A stretch of DNA of 64,000 bases from UBA7672 sp964550535 (lineage in GTDB: Bacteria; Pseudomonadota; Alphaproteobacteria; Caulobacterales; Hyphomonadaceae), in contig CAZJZQ010000001.1 of assembly GCA_964550535.1 (NCBI GenBank), forward strand, positions 12,586 to 76,585, written 5' to 3'. A model generated the notes under the pieces. That model did no database searches, was not told the origin of the DNA, and saw nothing but the letters and a program-made list of their open reading frames with translations. The stretch's first letter is position 1; every line of letters begins with the position of its first letter. This document shows positions 26,251-34,755 of the stretch, one piece after another. The position numbers and the translations under genes are program-made.

Positions 26251-27131
26251 CGGTTCGCTCCCGCATACCCGCCGGCTCGCCACGCTTCGTAGATCATGAC
26301 GCTGGCCGCGCTTGCCAGGTTCAGGCTGTCGGCAGCGCCCGCCATCGGAATCCGCACCAGCGTATCGCAGACCGCTTCGACATGGCTGGGCAGGCCAGAC
26401 TGTTCATTGCCCATCATGACAACGGATTTCTCGCCATAAGCCGCCTGGTCGTGACGCATGGTTCCGTGCATCGACGCCGCCAGAAGCCGCGCGCCGGTAT
26501 TTTTTCGCCAGGCGTCAAACGCGCCGAAATCTGTCTCCGTCAGTTTCATGGCGAACAGCGAACCCATTGTGGCGCGCACGGCCTCGACGGAAAACGGGTC
26601 GCAGCAATTGCCGACAAGGATGATCCCGCTTACGCCCGCCGCGTCGGCCGTGCGGATCACGGTTCCCAGATTTCCGGGGTCGCGGACTTCGTAAAGGGCG
26701 ACCCACCTGCGGGGACCATTGGCGGGAAAATCGGCCAGCATGGACAGGCGTTGCTTGAAGGCGGCGATCACTGTTTGCGGGTTGTCCTTGCGCGAGACCG
26801 CTTCCATCACCTTGGCGGAGGCTGTCAGCGTCCGGGCGCCAGAGGCTTTCATGCGGTCGAGCAGGGCGCGGGTGGTGGGGCGCTCCAATGCTGCCTGACC
26901 CGCGAGCGCGTAGGCGGGAACCCAGTCGTGGGCGAGGGCTTCTTCGACCAGCCGGGCCCCTTCCGCCAGAAAGAGACCAGATTCCGCGCGGGCTTTCTTG
27001 CGGTCCAGCGATTTCAATAGTTTGACGACCGGATTCGCGGGACTGGAGATATGCTCGAACGCAGGCTCCCCGGATCGTCCCGCAGGAGAATCCGCATGCT
27101 TTTTAGGCGTTTTGTAGGAAGGGTGTGTCAC
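26247..27131 (-). CDS. TrmH/SpoU family RNA 2'-O-methyltransferase
   Basis: This 294-residue protein has the SpoU knot motifs: RDPGNLGTVIRTADAAG (motif 1), VMMGNEQSGLP (motif 2) and SLNLASAASVMIYE (motif 3), with the N-terminal substrate-binding domain beginning SPANPVVKLLKSLDRKKAR. It methylates a ribose in rRNA or tRNA using SAM. Its stop overlaps the next methyltransferase by 4 bp, which suggests co-translation. A basic, unstructured 25-residue N-terminus precedes the conserved part. Confidence 0.9.
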   Translation of the reverse strand: MTHPSYKTPKKHADSPAGRSGEPAFEHISSPANPVVKLLKSLDRKKARAESGLFLAEGARLVEEALAHDWVPAYALAGQAALERPTTRALLDRMKASGARTLTASAKVMEAVSRKDNPQTVIAAFKQRLSMLADFPANGPRRWVALYEVRDPGNLGTVIRTADAAGVSGIILVGNCCDPFSVEAVRATMGSLFAMKLTETDFGAFDAWRKNTGARLLAASMHGTMRHDQAAYGEKSVVMMGNEQSGLPSHVEAVCDTLVRIPMAGAADSLNLASAASVMIYEAWRAGGYAGANR

Positions 27132-27227
27132 GAGGGGGCCGCTGTTCCGAACGCCTCAGGTCTATGTATGTTGGCGCGGCTAGGGAAGCCGTACCAGGCA
27201 AGTTCGCGAAAGTGAGCCGGGTAACCG

Positions 27228-28694
27228 ATGCAGAAGTTGACGGGCCGCGACATACCGCTGGTTATCGGCGTTTCCGGCCTGCTGCTGACCGGCCTGTTTA
27301 CCATAACCGTGGGGCCCCATTCCCCCCGCCGCATCGAGGCTCAGGTTCAGTCTGCGGCGACGGCGGCGCTGAATACGGCCGGAGTCGCCTATCTGACCGC
27401 CGAGGCGGATGGGCAAAAGGTGGATTTGAGGGGCGTGGCTCCCTCCGAGGATATCAGAGCCGGCGCGATCGAGGCGGTGCTGACCTCCCTCGGCCAAGGG
27501 GGGCCTTTTTCGGGCGGAGTGACCAAGGTTACCCGCCACGACCTTCTCGTCGCCCTCCCCGTGGCTCCCTATGCGTGGAAAGCCGAGCGAGTCGGGCGGC
27601 GTGTGGTGCTGTCCGGCGTTGTCCCCACGCCTGAAGCCATGAACGTCATCCACTCTGCGGCCTCGACACTTTTTCCCGCAGGCGTCGATAATCGCATGAC
27701 TCTTGGGTTCGGCGCCCCCGAAGGCGTCGCCTGGGACATCGCTGCTATCCAGGGCCTTGATGCTCTCCGCCGCCTCAACGAAGGCAGCGCAGAGCTGATA
27801 GGCGACCAACTCACCCTGATGGGTGTTGCCGCCGATGACTCTACCGCTCAGGAGGTATCTGACAGGCTCGTCCGCGTCGGCGGCGGCGTCGCAGCACAAG
27901 CCCGCGTGACTGGTCCCGCCGAATGGTTCGCCGTGATCTCCACCGAAGAGGGCCTTGTCCTCTCCGGCCGCGCCAGCTCCGAAGAAACGCGCGCCGCTCT
28001 GGCGGCCGCCGCCGAGGCCGCTGGCGCCAGCAATATCGCAAGCCGCATGACCATCGGCGAGGCTGGCGACTGGCAGGCGCGCGCGCTCATCGCTCTTCCG
28101 CACCTCACCCGCTTCGAGGCCGGCAGCCTCCGCGTGCAAGGGCGCGACTTTTTCATCAGCGGCGCCGCAGCGCCCAGCGTTCTGACCTACCTGCGCGAGG
28201 ACATGGCGCGCTTGCCCGACGACGGTTACACGGTCGTCTGGTCGATAAAGGAAGCCGATATTCCCGTGCCTGAAGCCGACGGCCTCGACCTCGCGAACGC
28301 TACCGGGGAAGACAAGCGCCAAAGCTGCCAGGCCGCCTTCGCCAATGTCATGGCCTCCGGCAAGCTGGTGTTTCGCGAGGGCGCCGCCGCTTTGTCGCGC
28401 GAAAACGCCGAGACGCTGGACAAGCTGGTGATGATCGCCCGCGCCTGCGATGGCGCCACGATCGATGTCGCAGGTCACACCGACAGCACAGGGCGGCGGA
28501 ACTCGAACATCACGCTCAGCCGCCTTCGCGCCGAGGCCGTACGTGACTGGCTCACTGAACATGGCTTCGATGCATCACGCATCACCGCGAGAGGGTTTGG
28601 CCCCAACCAGCCCATCGCCACCAACCGCACTGAAATCGGCCGCGCCGCAAACCGGCGCATCGAAATTCGAGTTACACGCGTAGAGACCCCGTAA
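27228..28694 (+). CDS. OmpA family protein with BON-like repeats (envelope-associated)
   Basis: This 488-residue protein has an N-terminal membrane segment (8-28) with no cleavable Lys/Ala signal, followed by BON-like repeats (about 40-110, 110-280, with AEADGQKVDLRGV and LSGVVPTPEA patterns) and a C-terminal OmpA peptidoglycan-binding domain (about 370-485: IDVAGHTDSTG and NITLSRLRAEAVRDWL, then GFGPNQPIATN and NRRIEIRV). It is probably anchored to the inner membrane and bound to the wall, like ArfA-type proteins. It is followed immediately by the next gene (TAATG overlap). Confidence 0.85.
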   Translation: MQKLTGRDIPLVIGVSGLLLTGLFTITVGPHSPRRIEAQVQSAATAALNTAGVAYLTAEADGQKVDLRGVAPSEDIRAGAIEAVLTSLGQGGPFSGGVTKVTRHDLLVALPVAPYAWKAERVGRRVVLSGVVPTPEAMNVIHSAASTLFPAGVDNRMTLGFGAPEGVAWDIAAIQGLDALRRLNEGSAELIGDQLTLMGVAADDSTAQEVSDRLVRVGGGVAAQARVTGPAEWFAVISTEEGLVLSGRASSEETRAALAAAAEAAGASNIASRMTIGEAGDWQARALIALPHLTRFEAGSLRVQGRDFFISGAAAPSVLTYLREDMARLPDDGYTVVWSIKEADIPVPEADGLDLANATGEDKRQSCQAAFANVMASGKLVFREGAAALSRENAETLDKLVMIARACDGATIDVAGHTDSTGRRNSNITLSRLRAEAVRDWLTEHGFDASRITARGFGPNQPIATNRTEIGRAANRRIEIRVTRVETP

Positions 28695-29179
28695 TGTCCT
28701 GGCTTGCGATCCATATCTGGTTCGAACTTCTGATCGCCGCCGGGTTCGGGGGATTGATCGGGTGGGCGTTGCGCGCCCGGCAGTCTGACGCCGCAGCATC
28801 GGCGGCTGATGCGCCGCGGATCGCCGAACTCGAAACCCAGTTGCGCCAGGAACGTGAAGACAACAGCAACCTCCGCGAAAAACTGGAAGTCGCAGGCATG
28901 GGCGCCGGAACAAGCGCAGGGCAGGCGGATGTCTCGGAAGAAGCGACGCTTGCATGGCGCAACCGCTATCTCGAATCCCGTGTTCGCTTTCTCGAAAGCA
29001 AAGTTGGCGCGACAGAGCCGGACACCGCCATCAAACAGGATTATCCGGATGAAACTATCCGGCTGCGCTGGCGTCACCGCTACCTCGAAGGCCGCGTGCG
29101 CTATCTGGAAGAAGAGCTGAAAGCGGCGGGTGCACTTCCAGCCAAGACCAAACCCGCTGCGGAAAACGAAACCACCTAA
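28694..29179 (+). CDS. membrane-anchored coiled-coil protein with a duplicated motif
   Basis: This 161-residue protein has an N-terminal membrane helix (about 4-26), a heptad region rich in Glu and Arg (40-65) and two near-identical segments, LAWRNRYLESRVRFLESKV and LRWRHRYLEGRVRYLEEEL, about 40 residues apart. A 21-residue acidic linker separates them. I do not recognise the family. It starts at the last base of the OmpA gene's stop codon, so it is likely made with it. Function is unknown; a role as an assembly or scaffold partner is only a guess. Confidence 0.75.
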   Translation: MSWLAIHIWFELLIAAGFGGLIGWALRARQSDAAASAADAPRIAELETQLRQEREDNSNLREKLEVAGMGAGTSAGQADVSEEATLAWRNRYLESRVRFLESKVGATEPDTAIKQDYPDETIRLRWRHRYLEGRVRYLEEELKAAGALPAKTKPAAENETT

Positions 29180-29568
29180 GCCTTGGATTTGTAGGCGAGC
29201 GCCTGCGCCTGACCTTCCCAGTTTCCGCGCCCATCGAAATTCACAATCCGGACTTCGGCAAAGCTTCCGGGATCGTCGAGGCAGCGGAGGTTCACGCTGT
29301 ACCCGTCCGGATTGGAACGTGGCACATAAAACGACTTCACGCCGCAGACCGAACAGAACAGGTGCCGCGCAACCCCTGTGTTGAACGTATAGTTGGTGAT
29401 CTGATCCTCACCAGCCACAAGCCGGAACCGCGACGCCGGCACAATGATGTGCAGGAAGCCCGTTCGCGCGCATATTGAGCAATTGCAGTCCTCGACCTCG
29501 ATCGTGTCCGGCGTCTCGACTTCGAAGCGCACCGCTCCACAGTGACAGCCGCCTGCACGCCAAGTCAT
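29176..29568 (-). CDS. GFA family protein (glutathione-dependent formaldehyde-activating fold)
   Basis: This 130-residue protein has the zinc-fold pattern of the GFA family: GGCHCGAVRFEVETP, DCNCSICARTG and FCSVCGVKSFY, which give several Cys in C-x-C and C-x2-C pairs. Family members are often called formaldehyde-activating, but the activity is disputed for many. Its stop overlaps the stop of the convergent coiled-coil gene by 4 bp. Confidence 0.85.
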   Translation of the reverse strand: MTWRAGGCHCGAVRFEVETPDTIEVEDCNCSICARTGFLHIIVPASRFRLVAGEDQITNYTFNTGVARHLFCSVCGVKSFYVPRSNPDGYSVNLRCLDDPGSFAEVRIVNFDGRGNWEGQAQALAYKSKA

Positions 29569-29595
29569 GTCGACACTCCTCGTTCCCCTGCGGCG

Positions 29596-30819
29596 CTACT
29601 TGCAGGAGCGGACAATCCCCGCAAGCTTTTCGCGATCGAGGTTGATCGAGATCAGGTTGAAACCGCCCACGCCCTGCGGGTCCGGTTGGGTCGTGGCGAC
29701 TTCAAACCGCTCTGCGGTCGCAAGCACATCCAGAAAGCGCTGCGAGACATCGACCACCAGCGTAACATTCTCGAAATCCGACACGTTCGGCGGTTCGATT
29801 ATCTCGAACGGTTGCAGCAACAAGTTGCGTACATCGGGATAACCGTCCTCGCGGCGCTCCACTGGTTGCCAGTAGGCGGTCAGGCCCGCATCAGCCAACT
29901 GCACGATGCGGAGCGGGTCGGCGCGGCCCGTGCTGCGTCGCGTGTCGTGCACCAGCCACATGAACAGGCGAGGGCCTTCGGTGCGGTCACAATAGAATTC
30001 GACGCGGTCCTCCTTCCACTCATCGCCTTGGGTGTGGCGCAGGAAGAACTGGCCCTTGTCGTCGGTTTCGTAGGACCAGGACTCCGTCCGCATCTCGAAG
30101 TTGACGCGATACTGGTCGAGTTGTTCCGGGGTGAGGGCGTTGATCGAATCCGGCGCCGCCTTGGACATTTCCGTCCAGAAAATCGGATCGGCGCCCATTG
30201 ACCGCACATACTCGATGACGGCGCCGCTCGCGACCTGGAACATCGCCAGCGCTTCGCCCAGTTCGGGGCAGTATTGCACGGTCGGTAGCGCCATCCACGG
30301 AAACTCGGTCCGGGCCTTGCGGCGGTCGACGCAGTTCATGCTCACCTGGTGCACGGCATAAGTCGCGCCGGGCTCCACCTCGCGGGACACGCCGCCGAGG
30401 AAGGCGAGGGTGCAGGCGCTGACGCAGTAACCAGGATAGACGCCCGAGTTTACGTTGAAGTCCGGCATTTGCGCCTTGGATGGGTCGGGCTGATTCCGGG
30501 CGACGCCCGTGTTCAGGTGTTCCTCGCGAATGATCCGGCCAACCGCCATGCCGCCGCCAAGATCGCCGCCAAGGCTGTTAAAATAGATCCGCGTCTCGGG
30601 GGTGTAGTCGCTGCGCCGCAGGAAGGCCCGGAACGCTGTCGGAGTGTCAGGGGTAAAATCACCATCCGCGAATATCGCTGGCGTATCGCCATAGACCAGG
30701 CCCCACTCGAACGTCATGGGCTTCCCGGCGTTGTCCGCGAAGGCGGGTATGGCCGCAGCCAACGCTCCCGCCACGGCCGTCAGGGCCCTGATTGCTCGCA
30801 GAATGACTCGCCAGACCAT
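29596..30819 (-). CDS. exported COG3904-like protein with a ClpP/crotonase-like core
   Basis: This 407-residue protein has a signal peptide of about 28 residues, then IYFNSLGGDLGGGMAVGRIIREE and YCVSACTLAFLGG with S134, followed by TYAVHQVS with H157, the same arrangement as the predicted periplasmic serine proteases of COG3904. The C-terminal 200 residues are not conserved with ClpP. An in-frame ATG at 30885 would add 22 residues; the signal peptide fits the 30819 start better. The function is not known; it precedes the GFA gene. Confidence 0.72.
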   Translation of the reverse strand: MVWRVILRAIRALTAVAGALAAAIPAFADNAGKPMTFEWGLVYGDTPAIFADGDFTPDTPTAFRAFLRRSDYTPETRIYFNSLGGDLGGGMAVGRIIREEHLNTGVARNQPDPSKAQMPDFNVNSGVYPGYCVSACTLAFLGGVSREVEPGATYAVHQVSMNCVDRRKARTEFPWMALPTVQYCPELGEALAMFQVASGAVIEYVRSMGADPIFWTEMSKAAPDSINALTPEQLDQYRVNFEMRTESWSYETDDKGQFFLRHTQGDEWKEDRVEFYCDRTEGPRLFMWLVHDTRRSTGRADPLRIVQLADAGLTAYWQPVERREDGYPDVRNLLLQPFEIIEPPNVSDFENVTLVVDVSQRFLDVLATAERFEVATTQPDPQGVGGFNLISINLDREKLAGIVRSCK

Positions 30820-30908
30820 ATCCGGCTGTTTCCTGATTCCGGTTGGGAAACTTTTACTTCGCGTGATGGCGTGAACAACGTCCATATCGCAGCAAGAAAA
30901 TCAATGCC

Positions 30909-31865
30909 TTAGACCGCCCTAAAGAACAGGTTCAACAATTCTTCCGCTGCTGAGGAGGCGGGCGCGCCGCCTTCGGCCACTGCTCGCCGGATGCCAGGAA
31001 GCCGTTCCGCGACCTCCGGATGCCGCGCAAAGCCCTCCGCCAGCCCCTCCTGAAGCAGCGATTCGAGCCAGCGGACCTGCTGCTGGGCGCGGCGGTTGGC
31101 GCGGGCGCCGGATGCTTCGGTTTTTCTCCTGTGAACCTCAATGGCGGACCAGAGGTCGCTCAAACCGTCCCCCGTGTGGCCCGAAATCAGGTGCACGGGA
31201 GGCGACCATTCGGGGATCGCCGGCTCCAGAATATGCAGCGCTGTTTCATAAGTACGGGCGGCCCGCTTGGCGGCCGTGGGGTCGATGTCAGCCTTGTTCA
31301 CGGCGATCAGGTCGGCGGCTTCCAGAACCCCCTTCTTGATGCCCTGCAACTCGTCGCCGGCGTTGGGCAACATCAACACCAGGAAAAAGTCGACCATGTC
31401 GGCCACAACCGTTTCGGATTGGCCGACGCCGACAGTCTCGACAAGGATTACGTCATACCCGCCAGCCTCGCAAAGCAGCATCGCCTCGCGCGTGCGCCGC
31501 GTCACCCCACCCAGCGTATCGCCAGCGGGAGAGGGGCGGATAAAGGCACGCTCATCTACCGACAACCGCGCCATGCGGGTCTTGTCACCGAGGATCGAGC
31601 CGCCGGTACGGCGGGAGGTCGGATCGACAGCTAGCACGGCGACGCGATGACCCAGGCTGGTCAGCAGCGTGCCAAAGGCGTCGATGAATGTGGATTTGCC
31701 GACACCAGGAACTCCCGTGACGCCGATGCGCTGGGCGCGGCCCGTCCGGGGCATAGCGCTGGCCAGCAGCTCGCGCGCCTGCTCACGATGGTCGGCCCGC
31801 TTGGATTCCAGAAGCGTGATAGCGCGGCCCAGACCGGCGCGGACGGCGAGGTCGAGTGCGGCCAT
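30909..31865 (-). CDS. MeaB-type GTPase, methylmalonyl-CoA mutase accessory protein
   Basis: This 318-residue G3E GTPase has P-loop GVTGVPGVGKSTF (from 48), AVDPTSRRTGGSILGDKTRM and the VNKAD nucleotide motif, all typical of MeaB/ArgK. MeaB guards and loads the adenosylcobalamin cofactor of methylmalonyl-CoA mutase. The mutase genes are not in this window. It shares a strand with the downstream COG3904-like gene. Confidence 0.93.
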   Translation of the reverse strand: MAALDLAVRAGLGRAITLLESKRADHREQARELLASAMPRTGRAQRIGVTGVPGVGKSTFIDAFGTLLTSLGHRVAVLAVDPTSRRTGGSILGDKTRMARLSVDERAFIRPSPAGDTLGGVTRRTREAMLLCEAGGYDVILVETVGVGQSETVVADMVDFFLVLMLPNAGDELQGIKKGVLEAADLIAVNKADIDPTAAKRAARTYETALHILEPAIPEWSPPVHLISGHTGDGLSDLWSAIEVHRRKTEASGARANRRAQQQVRWLESLLQEGLAEGFARHPEVAERLPGIRRAVAEGGAPASSAAEELLNLFFRAV

Positions 31866-31868
31866 GAT

Positions 31869-32189
31869 CTACTCGATCACCACGGCGGTGCCGGCGACGG
31901 CCACCATCATCATCGACCCGCCTTGTCCGACGACGAGATACTCCAGCGATACGCCGACAATGGCGTTGGCGCCGGCCCGCCGGGCCTCTGCCTCGATCTC
32001 GCGATAGGCGATCTCCCGCGCTTCGCGCATCGACATTTCATAGGATTCAGACCGCCCGCCGACGAGATCGCGCACCGACGCAAAGAGGTCGCGGACAATG
32101 TTGGCGCCGATGATGGCTTCGCCGGTCACTACGCCGAGATAGCGGACGATCTGTTTGCCTTCGATCGACGGTGTCGTCGTGACGATCAT
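31869..32189 (-). CDS. YbjQ family (heavy-metal-binding domain, UPF0145) protein
   Basis: This 106-residue protein has the YbjQ pattern: TTPSIEGKQIVRYLGVVTGEAIIGANIVRDLFASVRDLVGGRSESYE, then AREIAYREIEAEARRAGANAIVGVSLEYLVVG and a Met-rich segment MMMVAVAGTAV. Members form pentamers; the name heavy-metal-binding is not well supported. It lies directly between the lipoprotein and meaB in a minus-strand run. Confidence 0.9.
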   Translation of the reverse strand: MIVTTTPSIEGKQIVRYLGVVTGEAIIGANIVRDLFASVRDLVGGRSESYEMSMREAREIAYREIEAEARRAGANAIVGVSLEYLVVGQGGSMMMVAVAGTAVVIE

Positions 32190-32192
32190 GGA

Positions 32193-32669
32193 TCAACCGA
32201 GCCGCTGCAACACGGCTTGAGCGTCATAGGCGCTGGCTTCGTCGGGCTTTGCGCCTCGGCCAAGCTGCACCTCCATCGTGGTTTCATACTTCCGGGTGTC
32301 GCCGGACAGATCGAAGCCGATCCCGACTCCAACCCCCGATCCGTAGGAGCCGCTGCTGCCTCCCACGCCGACGCTGGCGCCTCCACCTGGTTTGCCGTCG
32401 ATGAGTTCGGTGGAGCGGTTCACGATGCGGAACCACTGATAGCCGTCGGCGATAGCGACTTCAGCCGCACGCCGCAGGGCCATGTCTTCAACCTGTCCGG
32501 GCTTCAGGTCCGGATTGGCGCGGAAGGAAATCCGGTAACGGTCGCTCTCGATTCGTGTCTCGCGATATCCCATCGACGTCTGCGAAGAGGCCGCTTGATA
32601 GACGGTCGGGGGTGTCGTGCACGCGGCGAGGGCGAGTGAGGCGGCGAGAGAGATCAGAAGACGTTTCAT
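32193..32669 (-). CDS. CC0125/CC1285 family lipoprotein
   Basis: This 158-residue protein has a signal peptide and the lipobox LALAAC (C17), then YRETRIESDRYRISFRANPDLK and VEDMALRRAAEVAIADGYQWFRIVNRS, the pattern of Caulobacter CC0125/CC1285. A Gly/Ser/Val-rich stretch (about 97-118) follows. It is probably anchored to the outer membrane; function unknown. It ends 3 bp before the YbjQ gene, so the two are likely co-transcribed. Confidence 0.85.
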   Translation of the reverse strand: MKRLLISLAASLALAACTTPPTVYQAASSQTSMGYRETRIESDRYRISFRANPDLKPGQVEDMALRRAAEVAIADGYQWFRIVNRSTELIDGKPGGGASVGVGGSSGSYGSGVGVGIGFDLSGDTRKYETTMEVQLGRGAKPDEASAYDAQAVLQRLG

Positions 32670-32746
32670 CGGGCGCTCCCTTGTCCGGCCGGATGAACCG
32701 GCCAGTTTCGGTCAACCTATGCCGGTTTTGGCTGTCCGCCACCCCG

Positions 32747-32789
32747 CCGGACACGGAGCCCGCACAAAGGGGGCGGGCTCCGTGTCCGG
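32747..32789. terminator. long hairpin behind the superoxide dismutase gene
   Basis: A perfect 17-bp stem, CCGGACACGGAGCCCGC (32747-32763) and GCGGGCTCCGTGTCCGG (32773-32789), with a 9-base loop lies 4 bp beyond the stop of sodB. There is no T-tract, so it could be a terminator or an mRNA-stabilising stem. Confidence 0.65.
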
Positions 32790-32793
32790 TAGA

Positions 32794-33393
32794 TTACTTG
32801 GCGTCAGACAGGTTCTGGTTCGCGAACTCCCAGTTCACCAGCTTGTCCAGGAAGGTTTCGATGTACTTCGGACGGGCGTTCTGGAAGTCGAGGTAGTAGG
32901 CGTGCTCCCACACATCCATGGTCAGGAGCGGGGTGGCCGAGGTGTCGGTCAGCGGAGTTTCTGCGTTCGGTGTCTTGCGGACCTCCAGCTTGCCGTTCTT
33001 CAGGACCAGCCAGGCCCAGCCGGACCCGAACTGGGTCGCGCCGGCCCCGGCGAACTTGTTTTTGAACTCCTCGTAGGAGCCAAAATCCTTCTTGATCTTG
33101 TCACCGATCGCTCCCGTGGGCGTACCGCCGCCGCCGGGGGCCATCGAGTGCCAGTAAAAGGTGTGGTTCCAGACCTGGGCCGAGTTGTTGAACACGCCCG
33201 GCTTGTCCCCGAAGGATTTGCGGATCACTTCTTCCAGGGGCTCGTTTTCCAGCGGCGTGCCCGCTACCAGCTTGTTCAGATTGTCCACATAAGCCTGATG
33301 ATGTTTGCCGTAGTGATAGTTAAACGTGTTCTCCGACACATACGGCGCCAGCGCGTCGCGCGCATATGGAAGCGGGGGCAGGGTGAAGGCCAT
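32794..33393 (-). CDS. sodB: iron-type superoxide dismutase
   Basis: This 199-residue enzyme dismutates superoxide. Metal ligands are H27, H77, D160 and H164 (in NYHYGKH, WNHTFYW and DVWEHAYYLDF). The motif ATQFGSGWAWL, with Gln in the active-site hydrogen network, favours the iron form. No signal peptide, so cytosolic. A long hairpin at 32747-32789 follows the gene. Confidence 0.95.
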   Translation of the reverse strand: MAFTLPPLPYARDALAPYVSENTFNYHYGKHHQAYVDNLNKLVAGTPLENEPLEEVIRKSFGDKPGVFNNSAQVWNHTFYWHSMAPGGGGTPTGAIGDKIKKDFGSYEEFKNKFAGAGATQFGSGWAWLVLKNGKLEVRKTPNAETPLTDTSATPLLTMDVWEHAYYLDFQNARPKYIETFLDKLVNWEFANQNLSDAK

Positions 33394-33465
33394 GATAGTT
33401 CCTCTCTCTGATATTGGCGCAGACGGACCTGGAACTCACATGGGGCCGCAGGCCGGAATTTGAAT

Positions 33466-34170
33466 ATGAGCGATACGGCCATTCTGCCGAATCTTGCAAG
33501 CGCCAGCGAGTTTGACGCCCGTCTCAAACGGACCGACGAGGATCGTTGGCTCGCCTCGCGTTATGTGCCTCTCCCTGCACGCGAAACGCTTGTCGCCATC
33601 TACTTGTTGCATCAGGAGTTGCTGAGAGCGACAGCGATGAGCCAACCCATGCTCGGCAAGATCCGCGTACAGTGGTGGCGCGAGACGCTGGAGGGGATCG
33701 CCTCCGGCGCGGCTGTCCGGCGGCATGATCTGGCGGAGGAGCTTGCGCGGACGTTTGGCTCGTCGGGCGTCCCGATGCAAGCCGTGATGGATCTGCTGGA
33801 CCGGTATGACGACGTTATCGACGATCATCTCCATGCAGGCGGGCACGTTACGGGGGGCGGACATGCCGAACGCCATCTCGCTGCCGAGGGGCAACTCGCC
33901 CGGCTTGCGGCCGTGACGCTTGATCCATCCGCAGATGGGGCCGCTCTTCAGGCTGTCGAACTTTGCGGAAAGTGGCATTTGGCTGTCACCGCTGACATGC
34001 CGGAAGCTGCGGCCATGAAGACGGGCGCGAATCTGGCGGCGCGCCGGCTGCCCGCGGCTCTCTGGCCATCCATCGTGCATGTCGGGTTGGACGCAGGACG
34101 CGCATCGCCTCGCAGCGCGTTATCGCGCCGCTGGACCATGTTCCGGCGCATTCTGCTGCGGCGCCTGTAG
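33466..34170 (+). CDS. phytoene/squalene synthase-like protein (probable NDUFAF6-type)
   Basis: This 234-residue protein has the fold pattern DEDRWLASRYVPLPARETLVAIYLLHQELL, then MLGKIRVQWWRETLEGI, RYDDVIDDH and CGKWHLAVTA. It lacks the two DxxxD motifs that bind substrate magnesium in true synthases, so a synthase activity is unlikely. Related short proteins in Alphaproteobacteria and mitochondria (NDUFAF6) help respiratory complex I assembly; this is a family-based inference. I use ATG 33466; a TTG six bases upstream is possible. Confidence 0.78.
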   Translation: MSDTAILPNLASASEFDARLKRTDEDRWLASRYVPLPARETLVAIYLLHQELLRATAMSQPMLGKIRVQWWRETLEGIASGAAVRRHDLAEELARTFGSSGVPMQAVMDLLDRYDDVIDDHLHAGGHVTGGGHAERHLAAEGQLARLAAVTLDPSADGAALQAVELCGKWHLAVTADMPEAAAMKTGANLAARRLPAALWPSIVHVGLDAGRASPRSALSRRWTMFRRILLRRL

Positions 34171-34175
34171 TCCCG

Positions 34176-34649
34176 CTATTGAAGACCGGTAGGCGGAGGG
34201 GCGAGCTGGTCGTCGATCGCCGAGTTGACGGGCGCCGGCCAGTCACGATCCGTTCCCACGCAGTCGCGACGAAAGCTGGCTTCGACATGGTCAATTTTCC
34301 GGTCGTTCTTCACCGTCGTGAATATCTCCCAATCCAGCTGACAGGCGCGTGTTGCGAAGCTACGCGTGCACTGCGCCGCCGGGTCGGGATAAAGCTCGTG
34401 CGCCTCACCGAAGATGCACTCGTAGCTGGCGGCCCGGAGATTATCGATATCGTCTGGCCGCGAGAGCGAGCCCAGAATGCGGCGGGCGCCAGCGGCGTAG
34501 CTCGCCTCAACCTCTCGTCCGTCACCATTGTCCCAGTCGAGCGATTGATGCAGTTCGTCCAGTGTTGCCACTTCCGGTTCACACGCCCCCAGGCTGGCCA
34601 AAGCCAGACAAATGGCGATTGCCCCTGCGGCTAACCTTGCGATTGGCAT
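34176..34649 (-). CDS. small lipoprotein, unknown function
   Basis: This 157-residue protein has a signal peptide and lipobox LASLGAC (C25). The mature part contains TLDELHQSLDWDNGDGREVEASYAAGARRILGSLSRPDDID and CTRSFATRACQLDWEIFTT, with four Cys. I do not recognise a family. The reading can be extended far upstream, but that part overlaps queA, so ATG 34649 is preferred. It lies convergent with the phytoene-synthase-like gene and divergent from queA. Confidence 0.6.
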   Translation of the reverse strand: MPIARLAAGAIAICLALASLGACEPEVATLDELHQSLDWDNGDGREVEASYAAGARRILGSLSRPDDIDNLRAASYECIFGEAHELYPDPAAQCTRSFATRACQLDWEIFTTVKNDRKIDHVEASFRRDCVGTDRDWPAPVNSAIDDQLAPPPTGLQ

Positions 34650-34755
34650 GTCCACGACTCCCGCCCCCCCAATGCACACCCCCGACCGCGGCCGAGTTGC
34701 GGCGGAGCACCGTCCCCCGCTTGGCGGAAAGCCGCAAGCCGGATAAGCGGCCCGG

